A DNA stretch of 55,111 nucleotides. Origin: Guillardia theta CCMP2712. Taxonomy: Eukaryota; Cryptophyceae; Pyrenomonadales; Geminigeraceae. A program made the translations under genes and the position numbers. The notes below the pieces were generated by a model that did not search any database, was not told the origin of the DNA, and worked only from the letters and a program-made list of their open reading frames with translations. The stretch is taken from positions 14,085 to 69,195 of the forward strand of contig NW_005434461.1 of NCBI RefSeq assembly GCF_000315625.1, read 5' to 3'. Shown one piece after another: positions 1-10,615 of this stretch (within the stretch, counting starts at the first letter, position 1; the number at the start of each line of letters is the position of its first letter).

Positions 1-107
1 CTCTCCCCTCTCCCCTCTCCCCTCTCCCCCTCCCCCTCCCCCTCCCCCTCCCTTTTCCCTTCTCCCGCCTTCTCCCCCTTCCCCTCCTCCCTTCTCCTTC
101 CTCTCAC
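1..107. repeat. C/T-rich simple repeat inside an intron
   Basis: The first ~107 bases are iterations of CTCTCCC/CCTCCC. They lie downstream of the donor of the fourth exon of the FAD oxidoreductase on the minus strand, so they belong to its next intron, which leaves the window. Confidence 0.7.
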
Positions 108-845
108 CGGAGAGGGTCGGTAAAGAGATGGAAAGTATCAGCATGGCGCACCATGGCACCTACAACAATGTGAGTGAATAACTCCCTAGGGTCGAGCTCT
201 ACCAGGATAAAAAGGTTGGAGCTGGAGCTGCTTATAGTCGAAGAAGCGAAGACATTCAGGATAGGACGTTAGAAAGATCTGGAAACTAAAGCAAAGTCAT
301 CGTTCTCCTCTCCACCACCACCACCACCACCACCACCACCACCACCACCACCACCACCTCTTCCTCCTCCTCTCCGCTCCTCAGGTCCTCACCCTCGATC
401 CAGGAGGAATCCGTCCACTTTGTCCGTTCTTATCCTTCCCCCCACCTCCTCGCTCTCCTCCAGGATCTTCAACGCGTCAGAACGTCATCAACATGGCGGC
501 AGAGCTCACCACAAATGGGATCCCGCGCTCCTGCAGCTCCACTGCACAGGCAAGCCCTGAAATCCCTCCTCCTACTATCACCACCCTCTCCTCTCCTGCC
601 GCAGCCTTGCACTGCAGGGCGGTCGCTCCCCTCCCTCTCCTTGGCGCACTTGCCGCATGGCGTAGGTTAGACGCTGTCCGGCCTCCTCCTGTACATCTTG
701 AGCGCGTTTGGAGTCGGACAGGAACGGGGAGGAACAGGAAGGCAGTGACGGACTGCAGGGACAGCAGCAGCAGGACGAAGGCGTTGCGAGACGCTGAGAG
801 AATCTGGTGAGGGAACGGCGATACGCAATGAAGGGACGAACCCAT
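108..845 (-). CDS. plastid-targeted FAD-dependent amine oxidase/desaturase-like protein, 5' part only
   Basis: Four exons are visible: 845-510, 466-393, 285-203 and 159-108. All three junctions have GT-AG borders and agree in phase; the gene then leaves the window. The N-terminus is a hydrophobic signal peptide ending VTA followed by FLFLP and an Arg/Ser-rich stretch. Phe directly after the predicted cleavage site is the hallmark of bipartite plastid targeting in red secondary plastids. Next comes the dinucleotide-binding motif VVIVGGGISGLACAVEL, then EEVGGRIRT and DGFLLDRGFQ, which are typical of the amine oxidase/phytoene desaturase superfamily. About 181 residues are seen, roughly the first third of such an enzyme. 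The family oxidises amines, carotenoids or porphyrinogens with FAD; the substrate here cannot be told. The start at 845 is chosen because it gives the signal peptide. Confidence 0.88.
312..358. repeat. (CCA)n microsatellite in intron 2 of the FAD oxidoreductase
   Basis: About fifteen CCA/TGG units lie between exon 2 (466-393) and exon 3 (285-203). They are intronic, so length changes should be tolerated. Confidence 0.85.
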
Positions 846-1824
846 CGGAGATCGCTGCTAAAGAGCTGGCAAAAGGAAGCTGCGAGCGAGCGCGAGGAGG
901 AGGAGGAGGAGGAGGAGGAGGAGGTAGGCCTGCATGACAACGAGAGTCAAAACAGCACTGGGCCTGACATGAAGCTCTCTGCTTCCATCACTCACTCACT
1001 CACTCACTCCTCTCTTTATCATCTCGTTCCCTCCCCTCCCCTCCCTTGCAACCTCCTCTCCTCCCTTCCCCGACCATCCTCCTCCCCCGCAGTGTCGTCG
1101 GATCTCTCAGGACATATAAAGGAGATCTATCCAGTAGAACGCAAAAATAAATGTGACCACCCACCTCGGTAAGAATAATAAAAGCTGTGGAAATTCAAGG
1201 GTGAATGACGGAATTTTATACCTCTGGTTATGGATGTTATCATGTTTTTCAAAGACAGCCCGGCCGGAGTCAGCTGCGCCGGGCACACTGTTCACTGAGG
1301 AGCCTGAGTCGAGGAGGCCAGGGCCGCCTGACCCCGGCAGGTCCTTCTCCTTCACCCAGACACTACGGATCACAATTACTTCACTCACTTCGGCCCACTG
1401 GGCCAGAAAGCCTGGGGTGGCCAGTGGCTTGCAGTGAGTGCCAAGACCGTTTAAGATCAAGATGGCAAGGCTGACACTGATGGCGACGAGTCTAGAGGCC
1501 TCTGACAAGTCTAGAGGCCTCAGGCCTCTGACAGTGCCGAGTCTGCCATCTGGGCCGCCTGCCACGTCCCAAGTTTCGAAGCCGAGAGACCATCTACGGT
1601 TGTAGTTTCTCTGTTCGCATCCGCCGGCCACTAAACTCGGAAAACACAGCGTACAGTCCTACAGGAGGCCACCAGTGCTGATAAGTAATGATGGGGGAGG
1701 AAAGACTGCTGGGCTGCTACAGTTGCGGTTGGGCTCCGTTGCCAGGTGGGTACGAACTCAAGCAAGAAATGAGAAGTTTTGTGAAGAGATCCACAAAATT
1801 TGTTTATTGCAGCACTCAGTGTCG
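846..1824. other. stretch without a supported gene
   Basis: This region lies upstream of the FAD oxidoreductase start and downstream of the RWP-RK gene. It holds a (GGA)n tract at about 893-922, a CACT repeat near 988-1009, a GC-rich segment at 1258-1345, and two direct copies of AGTCTAGAGGCCT at 1489 and 1508. A minus-strand frame is open from 1631 to 1107. Its translation has no recognisable motif, and the sequence resembles the dispersed GC-rich repeats found elsewhere in the window, so I do not call it a gene. Confidence 0.5.
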
Positions 1825-2311
1825 TTAAATCAGTTTGTTCACTCGAACATGAAGCCTCGTACAACTCTCCACATGCTCTAAGGCTTCCTGGAACCAATCC
1901 TGCGTTGTGAAGCTGCCCTGGAGCAACGATTCTTCTTGGTGCTTGTGACCCTGCAGGGATTTCTCTGGGCTCGGCAGCGAGGGGACTAACACAGTGGGAG
2001 GATACTTGCAGCCTGTCAGCTCTGGGCTGATACTTGAGTTGTGCTGTACATTGAAAATTTTTGGTCGGATTCGTGAGTAAGGCCACTTCTTGATTCCCAA
2101 TCTTCTACAGACATGCTTCATCGTCGTGGTAGAAAAGCCCTACATGAGGAATGAGTTTCAAACGAGACACAGATCATCAAAAGATGATTTTCACCAGCAA
2201 GTCACAAGCCTCCTTCTGCCTCATGACGAAGAGGCTGCGGACATCCTCCAAGGTCAAGTTTCTTGTCTTGTGGTTCTGACTTGCGCGTTTCTGTCCACTT
2301 ACAGATGCCAT
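1825..2311 (-). CDS. small RWP-RK domain protein
   Basis: Two exons, 2311-2195 and 2139-1825, are separated by a 55-nt GT-AG intron in phase 0 and encode about 143 residues. Spliced, the protein reads NLTLEDVRSLFVMRQKEACD, LLGFSTTTMKHVCRRLGIKK, then WPYSRIR. That is a full RWP-RK domain: an amphipathic first half, then a helix with CRRLGI and the WPY core. RWP-RK proteins are DNA-binding regulators found in plants, algae and other protists, often tied to nitrogen status or gamete fate. Here the domain sits near the N-terminus, followed by about 80 residues of unassigned sequence, so the protein is far smaller than plant NIN-like proteins. An alternative upstream ATG in the same frame at 2452 would add 47 residues. 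The function as a transcription factor is inferred from the family. Confidence 0.82.
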
Positions 2312-3089
2312 TTCTGTTGTGTCTGCTTTTGCTTGCACTAGGTATATGTCGGGGACGATGATGAGCAGGTAGAGGCACAGGGGGTGAGACTGATCTTGAT
2401 AACGTTGCTCAAGGGGGTGGAGGGCTCCAACTGTCAAGGGTAAGGGGAACAATGCGTAAAGCGATTGCTCCGAGTAAGTTGCCCATCATCTTGTACCCGG
2501 ACGGGCAGTAAAGACCCGTATCTCATTGAAGCGGTGTGTTCCTGGCGTTGCTGTGTCCGGGGAGACGTAGTTAACCGACGTAAGTCAGCGATGTAATCAG
2601 TTGGATCATCGGATTACCCCGCGGGCCCGGGCCCGAGTGACCAGGCGGTTGCCGTGTCATAGAGTAAAATTACTTGTAGCGAATTCAGTAAAAATTAGGG
2701 TCGAAGAGGCCGCCATCTTTTACTCAAAGTTAAGTTAAAAATCAGTACGGTACGAGGACAGCAAGCGACCATGCCGCTACATCAACTCATAGTGTATACA
2801 GTATACCTCTGCTCCAGCTCAACTTGCCTTTGAGCCCGAGTAGTTTCACCTTGCGCCCCGGGACTGATATGACGATTAATAACCATGACGTTCGATGCTG
2901 TCACACCCCGAAGCTTTAGGGGTTTCAGACATCTACAGCGAATGCTCGGCAAGGCACCTTCGCTGGATCACATCATCAAGGTGTAGGGTAGAAGAAGCAG
3001 ACCCTTCTAGCTTTGAAGGCTGATCCTTATATAGGCTAAAAGAAGCAAAACGGGTTAAGCCTCCATCGAAAGGAAGCATTGCTCTCTGC
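2312..3089. other. non-coding stretch with one dispersed-repeat copy
   Basis: No reading frame is supported here. The segment 2600-2760 holds a GC-rich patch followed by TTACTCAAAGTTAAGTTAAA at 2720-2739. This is the reverse complement of the core found at 4444, 6329 and 15764, so a copy of that repeat family lies here in inverted orientation. Confidence 0.6.
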
Positions 3090-3594
3090 TTGACAAGATT
3101 CACACGTCCTCTTCAGCTTGTAAGCCACCACACGGGTACGCTCTTCCTGCGACGACGACCTCGAGAGAGGTCCTTTTCAGCAGATTCACACTGGAGTAGC
3201 GTATCCTGGGCTATCCAGGAGAAGTCAGCTTCGAACGCGAGTACCAGGTAGAAAACAACTGACCTTTCGTTTCGGTAAACCTCTGTCTGACTCGGGCGCG
3301 GATCCTATGAGCTCTGACACAACGGCAGAGCAGGTTCCGAGCTGTCACTGATGGCTGGCGTCACATCAGTCCCGAGGCTCAAGGTGAGATGGGTGGGCAG
3401 CAAAGACCCCGGGCAAGCTGAGATGGAGACACAACATGGGTATGCAAGCATTGCATTCGTCCTCTTACTCACATCCCGACACACCCTCTCTACCTCGGAG
3501 GAGTCGCCCTCGGCCGCAGCTTGGAGGAAGGTGCGGCCCGGCTGCACTGTACATAAGCGAGCTTCTGGCACTGACAAGAAGCAGGGGCATAGCG

Positions 3595-3695
3595 GACGAG
3601 AGGACGAGAGGACGAGAGGACGAGAGGACGGGAGGACGGGAGGACGAGACGACCAGACGACGAGACGACCAGACGACCAGACGACGAGGATCACA
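3595..3695. repeat. GACGAGAG-type minisatellite in copy 1 of the tandem unit
   Basis: Irregular 8-10 nt units (GACGAGAG, GACGGGAG, GACCAGAC) iterate here. The matching tract is shorter in copy 2 (about 5484-5562) and nearly lost in copy 3 (about 7328-7358), so the three copies of the large unit differ mainly in unit number. Confidence 0.8.
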
Positions 3696-4173
3696 CGAGG
3701 CAAGCGCAGCCGTTGGCATGCCAAAGGACAGGAGGCGCTCTCTGCGGGGCTAAGGGATGGGCTCAATGCCGTCCACCAACCATGGCGGAAGGGAGCAATT
3801 CGGAGAGGTTCATGGGGGACAGGGTGTAAGGGGCAAGGAGGGGTGGAATAGAGGTGATGAAACGGGGTGGGGGTATACCGCTATCTCCAATCACGACAGC
3901 AGCCGCAACTGGCAACCGACACTGATATCAAGTACTCTCAGCAGGGTGCGGAGGGGGGTGGGGGAGGGTGGGGAGTTGTCAAGTTTACTGGCACATATGC
4001 AAGGCTAGAGATAGAGTAGGAGGGAGGCAGTGGTGGTATATCTGCAGTAGCAGGGGAGAGAGCGACAAGGTCGCTTGCAGCAAATCAAACACTCTTGCTG
4101 AAAAGAACTTGTGGCGATCTGCTCTCTCTGTTTTTACCTTGCTTGCCTTTTTGTTGCTGGGGGGGGGGGGGGG

Positions 4174-4470
4174 ATAACCGCCTGAGTTCGAGCCCGGCGG
4201 ACCCTGCCCGGCCCTGGTGGTGACCGTGCCACGACGGTGACACCACCCGGTGACCGGACCAGTCACGGCGCCCGCCGCGCCGCCACGCCTGACTCAGTGA
4301 GTCTGCGGCTCGAGTCGGCCCGGCCCGGGTGACGGACAGGGCCGGGCGGCCGCGCCCGGGGCACGCCCCACCCGGCCCAGTCCATCGGCCCAACATACTG
4401 GCCTGCGACTGCCCCGACTCTCCTGATTGGGCCTCGTACTGATCTTTAACTCAACTTTGAGTAAAGACTC
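4174..4470 (+). repeat. GC-rich dispersed element, copy in tandem unit 1
   Basis: The element starts after a poly-G run and reads GATAACCGCCTGAGTTCGAG, then about 200 bases of GC-rich sequence with repeated CCCGG/TGACTCAGTGAG words. It ends with the core TTTAACTCAACTTTGAGTAA at 4445-4464. A very similar copy lies at 6051-6355, and related copies at 15690-15990 and, inverted, near 2600-2740 and 34190-34390. The start contains GAGTTCGAGCC, which resembles a pol III box B. I could not find a convincing box A, so a SINE origin is only a possibility. Confidence 0.6.
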
Positions 4471-6050
4471 TCACGGGCCCCACCAAGGCAGGTCACTGTG
4501 ACATGATCATCGCCGTCGGACATGCGATGGATCACAACGGGCCCCCATCACACCCCGAGGCCGCAGTTTGCACGACGCCGCCGAACCTTCAGCGTAGCTC
4601 ACCGCCGGGCCGTCAATGCGGCGGCAACAAGAACTTCGAAACTTGCCCTGGACTGTCTCTACTAAGAGGAAAGCAGTGTGACAGGAGGACATCTATCTCT
4701 CTTTATTCTTACACCGTCACAACAAACAAGACAAGCCGACACACACTGGTGTGGCACTGGGGCAGCAAACAGACGTGGCTCACACACACGAGAGGGGAAG
4801 ATGACCGCCTGGCCTTGACGACGATGGTTTCATAGCTTGGAAGAACGAGGTAGGAGTACCGTCTCTGGGCTGAAAGAAGTAGGGGTGTTGTCTCCTTGGA
4901 AGCTGACAAGTGGTCTCTCTCTCTCAGGCAAGAAGAGCCCCGTCCTCGCACGCAAGCAGGCAGCTTCCAACGGGTTGCACTTGACAAGATTCACACGTCC
5001 TCTTCAGCTTGTAAGCCACCACACGGGTACGCTCTTCCTGCGACGACGACCTCGAGAGAGGTCCTTTTCAGCAGATTCACACTGGAGTAGCGTATCCTGG
5101 GCTATCCAGGAGAAGTCAGCTTCGAACGCGAGTACCAGGTAGACAACTGTCCTTTCGTTTCGGTAAACCTCTGTCTGACTCGGGCGCGGATCCTATGAGC
5201 TCTGACACAACGGCAGAGCAGGTTCCGAGCTGTCACTGATGGCTGGCGTCACATCAGTCCCGAGGCTCAAGGTGAGATGGGTGGGCAGCAAAGACCCCGG
5301 GCAAGCTGAGATGGAGACACAACATGGGTATGCAAGCATTGCATTCGTCCTCTTACTCACATCCCGACACACCCTCTCTACCTCGGAGGAGTCGCCCTCG
5401 GCCGCAGCTTGGAGGAAGGTGCGGCCCGGCTGCACTGTACATAAGCGAGCTTCTGGCACTGACAAGAAGCAGGGGCATAGCGGACGAGAGGACGAGAGGA
5501 CGAGAGGACGGGAGGACCAGACGACCAGACGACGAGACGACCAGACGACCAGACGACGAGGATCACACGAGGCAAGCGCAGCCGTTGGCATGCCAAAGGA
5601 CAGGAGGCGCTCTTTGCGGTCAGACGCTAAGGGATGGGCTCAACGCCGTCCACCAACCATGGCGGAAGGGAGAAATTCGGAGAGGTTCATGGGGGACAGG
5701 GTGTAAGGGGCAAGGAGGGGTGGAATAGAGGTGATGAAACGGGGTGGGGGTATACCGCTATCTCCAATCACGACAGCAGCCGCAACTGGCAACCGACACT
5801 GATATCAAGTACTCTCAGCAGGGTGCGGAGGGGGGTGGGGGAGGGTGGGGAGTTGTCAAGTTTACTGGCACATATGCAAGGCTAGAGATAGAGTAGGAGG
5901 GAGGCAGTGGTGGTATATGTGCAGTAGCAGGGGAGAGAGCGACAAGGTCGCTTGCAGCAAATCAAACACTCTTGCTGAAAAGAACTTGTGGCGATCTGCT
6001 CTCTCTGTTTTTACCTTGCTTGCCTTTTTGTTGCTGGGGGGGGGGGGGGG

Positions 6051-6355
6051 ATAACCGCCTGAGTTCGAGCCCGGCGGACCCTGCCCGGCCCTGGTGGTGC
6101 CACCGTGCCACGACGGTGACACCACCCGGTGACCGGACCAGTCACGGCGCCCGCCGCGCCGCCACGCCTGACTCAGTGAGTCTGCGGCTCGAGTCGGCCC
6201 GGCCCGGGTGACGGACAGGGCCGGGCGGCCGCGCCCGGGGCACGCCCCACCCGGCCCGGCCCAGTCCATCGGCCCAACATACTGGCCTGCGACTGCCCCG
6301 ACTCTCCTGATTGGGCCTCGTACTGATCTTTAACTCAACTTTGAGTAAAGACTCT
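6051..6355 (+). repeat. GC-rich dispersed element, copy in tandem unit 2
   Basis: Nearly identical to the copy at 4174-4470, with small insertions (an extra CCGGCC near 6255 and a changed GGTGGTG segment near 6092). The core motif is at 6330-6349. Confidence 0.65.
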
Positions 6356-7193
6356 CACGGGCCCCACCAAGGCAGGTCACATGATCATCGCCGTCGGACA
6401 TGCGATGGATCACAACGCCGTGACGGGCCCCCATCACACCCCGAGGCCGCAGTTTGCACGACGCCGCCGAACCTTCAGCGTAGCTCACCGCCGGGCCGTC
6501 AATGCGGCGGCAACAAGAACTTCGAAACTTGCCCTGGACTGTCTCTACTAAGAGGAAAGCAGTGTGACAGGAGGACATCTATCTCTCTTTATTCTTACAC
6601 CGTCACAACAAACAAGACAAGCCGACACACACTGGTGTGGCACTGGGGCAGCAAACAGACGTGGCTCACACACACGAGAGGGGAAGATGACCGCCTGGCC
6701 TTGACGACGATGGTTTCATAGCTTGGAAGAAGGAGGTAGGAGTACCGTCTCTGGGCTGAAAGAAGTAGGGGTGTTGTCTCCTTGGAAGCTGACAAGCTTC
6801 CCTCTTACTTAGAAGTTGAACACCCGATGAGAGCTTGGAGAGGAAGCCTTGCTCTCTCTCAGGCAAGAAGAGCCCCGTCCTCGCACGCAAGCAGGCAGCT
6901 TCCAACGGGTTGTGCTTGACAAGATTCACACGTCCTCTTCAGCTTGTAAGCCACCACAGGAGTAGCGTATCCTGGGCTATCCAGGAGAAGTCAGCTTCGA
7001 ACGCGAGTACCAGGTAGACAACTGTCCTTTCGTTTCGGTAAACCTCTGTCTGACTCGGGCTCGGATCCTATGAGCTCTGACACAACGGCAGAGCAGGTTC
7101 CGAGCTGTCACTGATGGCTGGCGTCACATCAGTCCCGAGGCTCAAGGTGAGATGGGTGGGCAGCAAAGACCCCGGGCAAGCTGAGATGGAGAC

Positions 7194-7230
7194 ACAACAT
7201 GGGTATGCGAGCATTTCATACCCATGTTGT
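7194..7230. repeat. perfect 14-bp inverted repeat unique to copy 3
   Basis: ACAACATGGGTATG (7194-7207) is followed by a 9-base loop and its exact reverse complement at 7217-7230. Copies 1 and 2 have the left arm but about 60 different bases instead of the right arm. Confidence 0.9.
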
Positions 7231-7795
7231 GGAGGAGTCGCCCTCGGCCGCAGCTTGGAAGAAGGTGCGGCCCGGCTGCACTGTACAGAAGCGAGCTGCT
7301 GGTACTGACAAGAAGCAGGGGCATAGCGGACGAGACGACCAGACGACCAGACGACGAGGACTACACGAGGCAAGCGCAGCCGTTGGCATGCCAAAGGACA
7401 GGAGGCGCTCTCTGCGGGGCTAAGGGATGGGCTCAATGCCGTCCACCAACCATGGCGGAAGGGAGCAATTCGGAGAGGTTCATGAGGGACAGGGTGTAAG
7501 GGGCAAGGAGGGGTGGAATAGAGGTGATGAAAGGGGGTGGGGGTATACCGCAATCTCCGATCACACTACTACTGACTACTGACAGCAGGGTGGGGGGCAG
7601 GGGGGGAACTCCGGAGAAGGGTGGCAGGGGTGGCAGTGGTGGTATATATACAGTAGCAGGGGGTAGGTTGACAAGGTCGCTTGCAGCAAACCCAACCTTC
7701 TGAGAAGAAACCTTGGCGATCTGCTCTCTCTGTTTTTACCTTGCTTGCCTTTTTGTTGCTGGGGGGGATAACCGCCTGAGTTCGAGCCGCACATA

Positions 7796-8654
7796 AAAAT
7801 TTTGTTGACCGGGAAATTGATGATTGCCCGGAAATTGATGATTGCCCATTTCCAGGCTTCAGTCACTGAGCCTGTCGCGGCCCGGGACAGTGACAGTGTC
7901 GGAAGGGCCCCGAACTTGAAGCTATCGAAAAGGCAGAACTCTACGATCTACTCAGGGATTAGTAGATAGAGGAATAAGAGATAAGGGCAGAAATAAGAAA
8001 AGATCCGGCTCATGGCGGGGGGGGGGGGAGGCCAGAAGCCAGTAAGGCGAAGGAGAATGGGGAGACGAGGCGGGATGATGATGATGATGATGATGATGAC
8101 AATAGAGATGGAGGAGGAGTTGGTGGTGATGATTGAGATGATGATTGAGATGATGATGATGATTCAGATTATCATGATGATGCAAATGATGGAGACGATG
8201 ATGAGACGGAGACGGAGAGGCTTGACAGCAACTTGTGATGTACTTGAAGGCATGATTGCGATTCTCTTTGCCCTTTCCAATGATGTCCGGGTCTTTTGAG
8301 ACCGATGATCTTGTTCTTGTCTTCATGATGGATCGTGGTTTCGATTACAAACATCAACTGATAGTGCCCAGGCCCGTTTATCTCTGCCGTCAGCTCTAGG
8401 TGCGATACTCTGAGATTGTTCCAGCCTCAAAAGGTGCGTGAATGGAGGAGGAGGTGGTGGTGGTGGAGTGGCGATGTAGATGATTAAGATAATGATGTTC
8501 GAGCTAATAATGACGACGATGAAGGTAAGGATGAAGGTATGATGGGGATGGGATGGAGATGGAGATGAAAATGTGGAGATTACAAAGGAGATGACGATTC
8601 TCCGCAGTTTTAACCATGGCAAAACAGATCCGATGAAAACAGTTTCTTGACAGC
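7796..8654. other. non-coding stretch with GAT-type simple repeats
   Basis: No supported gene. It contains a short duplicated GGAAATTGATGATTGCCC (7811-7845), a G-run at 8016, and imperfect (GAT)n/(GATGATGATT)n sequence from 8074 to 8200 and again from 8490 to 8590. It lies upstream of the gene starting at 8655 and may hold its promoter. Confidence 0.5.
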
Positions 8655-10615
8655 ATGGCGATGGGTGTCAAGATATGGATCTGGTGTTTAAAAGCGATGA
8701 TTGCTTTAGCTCTCTTTCCCTCGCATGACAACTCAAGAAGTTGCAACGTAGCGGGGAATTCAGAGGCGCCGCAAAGGTCGATTGAGCTAGCTCTTCATGG
8801 AGGGACGCGCCTATGGCTACGAGGCGGAAGACCAAGTCACGATGAGAGTGGCAATTCGGACACAGGGAGGAGATTGAAGAAGACAAGGACGAAGTCGAAG
8901 GGAAAGTCTGTGAAGACCTTGACGAGAGTGAAACACAGTGCCGCTCCGAGCTCCAACACAGAAGAGACTTCCATCTCAAAAACTCAAGAGATGCGCCTGC
9001 AGCGATTGCAGAAGGTTTCGGATCAGGCCGTTCCAAGTAGTATGAGCCCTCTGACTTCAGAGATGCACAGCAAGATCGATGTTCTCCGGTCAGCCATGCT
9101 CGCCAAGGACAAGAAGATTGTATCCAAAATCATGTCAGAGATCGGAGAATTAGCTCGCAAGCACTATGCAAAGAAGATATGGGACGTAAAACAGCTTACG
9201 ACTGATGGGTTTGCGATAGGGGACAGCAGGAAGTTGAGGAAACTGCAGCATTCACTGACGGCTGTGAGCAAGAACACGATTCATTACAATGGGACGGGGT
9301 CAGTCATCAGGCAGATACGAGAGCAGGCGGAGGTAACAAGCGCCACTCCTCGATTCTCATGTGCTTGCATGGTATCAATGCGTTTCATGCTTGCAGGCTC
9401 TTTGCCTCCCGAATCCTACTGACCAAGTCTTGGGGATTGATGAGGTCGAGCAAGAAAGTGGAACTCTCTGCAAGATGTAAACTTTTCATGCAGTTTACTG
9501 AGATCCGATACGCGCTGGAGCAAGCCAACGAGACAAGGTGCTGCCTCCCATACCCTTACTCCCTCCTCCAATCGTGAAAAATCAACAGAGAAGCTCCGCT
9601 CCATGTGAAGACGAACAGAGAACTTGCCAAGTACTGCAAGGCAAGCTGCACACTGCCAACGACGTTCCCCCAGTGACCTCGACTGCAGACGAACATTGGA
9701 GATATGTTGGTCAGCGAAGACGTGGCCGTGAAGTGGTGGCTGGAGAAGAAGAGAGAGAAGAAGATGCAAGAGAAGGCAAAACAGGTCCTGTCACTCGTTC
9801 TCTTGTTGAGATGTCTCATGGATACCATGGACCTCCAGGCTGCGATCAGGGAAGAGCTCATGACTGAGTATGCTACCGCGTACTACGTCATGTGCAAGCA
9901 GCTGGCAGATGCCAAGGGAAAGCCATTCGACCCGATCAAAGTCAGTCAAAGACTCCCCGACGCTCTGACGAGTTTCTTGACGTGACAGCCGTTGACAGGC
10001 TGAGGAGATGGCGATCACTCATGCCCGGCAAAAGTACGAGATCCAGGTAAAAAGGAGGAAGCTTCGGTTGGGATCTTTTCATCCTGACACTTGAGTTCCA
10101 GCCCTTGAAGCAGAGGAAGAGGGAAATCCACGAGGCAGCAACATCAGTGAGCTGCTTATGAAACTCCTCCCTCTCCCTCTCCCTCTCCCTCTCCCTCTCC
10201 CTCTCCCTCTCCCTCTCCCCTCTCTCCCTCCCTCCCTCCCTCCCTCCTTCATAACTGCTTCTTACCCTCTGCTGCAGAAAATCTGCACTCCCATGCTGGT
10301 GAAGCCCAAGGGCAGGAAGAGAGTGCGATACGCAAAGCGCAGAGGTAGGGAGATAGCGAGAAGGAGGCTGAGGGATGACAATGCGTGTGAAGGGCCAAGG
10401 AGAAAGCTGTACAAGAAGCCCAAGAAGCGGGTGGTGGGTTGACTGCTGCTGTGGTCACTTGCGCTGACTTCTTATGACAGTTGTCACGGCACAAGAAGAA
10501 GATCAAGGTTGCACGTATGTTGATGGAAGAGGAAAGACTGACAGCCCCACTCATAGAAACGGTGAAGATCGAGTCAAAATTAACTTTAATCATGCTTCAC
10601 TTCCATTCTGGTTGA
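8655..10615 (+). CDS. basic protein of unknown function, nine exons
   Basis: I do not recognise this gene. The exon chain 8655-9332, 9397-9476, 9589-9640, 9689-9784, 9839-9940, 9999-10046, 10102-10146, 10278-10433 and 10481-10615 keeps one frame throughout, giving about 463 residues. Introns are 47-131 nt; the one at 9641-9688 has a GC donor (AAG then GCAAGC). The N-terminus holds a hydrophobic stretch (IWIWCLKAMIALALF) that could be a signal peptide. The middle is mixed and charged, with a segment rich in KK/EKKREKK. The C-terminal 100 residues are extremely basic (KPKGRKRVRYAKRRGREIA, KKPKKR, RHKKKIK). A basic tail of this kind would suit nucleic-acid binding, but that is inference. The last exon overlaps the end of the PX gene on the other strand. 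Confidence 0.7.
10167..10248. repeat. (CCCTCT)n/(CCCT)n tract in an intron
   Basis: Polypyrimidine repeat in the 131-nt intron between exons 7 and 8 of the gene at 8655-10615. It doubles as an extended polypyrimidine tract upstream of the CTGCAG acceptor at 10277. Confidence 0.85.

Larger units (their letters stand above)
3090..7795. repeat. three tandem copies of a ~1.9 kb non-coding unit
   Basis: Copies start at about 3090, 4981 and 6916, each with TTGACAAGATTCACACG. The shared marker GATCCTATGAGCTCTGAC lies at 3301, 5189 and 7064, giving spacings of 1888 and 1875. Within a unit the order is: an AT-balanced 5' part; a minisatellite of GACGAGAG-like units; a G-run of variable length near 4160, 6037 and 7762; a GC-rich element; and a 3' part. 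The third copy is truncated near 7795 and has internal deletions. Several 80-170 codon frames are open on both strands. They are not conserved in frame between copies: the minisatellite and indels shift them, and none has a recognisable domain. I therefore treat the array as non-coding segmental duplication. Confidence 0.85.

Noticed and set aside
1107-1631. 174-codon open frame on the minus strand
   Set aside because: No motif, no splice support, and the sequence contains direct repeats and a GC-rich repeat-like segment.
3595-3695. Regular short repeats that could suggest a CRISPR array
   Set aside because: Units of 8-10 bases without spacers in a eukaryotic genome; this is a minisatellite.
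3305-3851. Open frames on both strands in each tandem unit
   Set aside because: They owe their length to the minisatellite, shift frame between copies and encode nothing recognisable.
4174-4210. Possible tRNA or SINE head (GAGTTCGAGCC box-B-like word)
   Set aside because: No cloverleaf can be drawn and no box A is found upstream; a tRNA gene is not supported.
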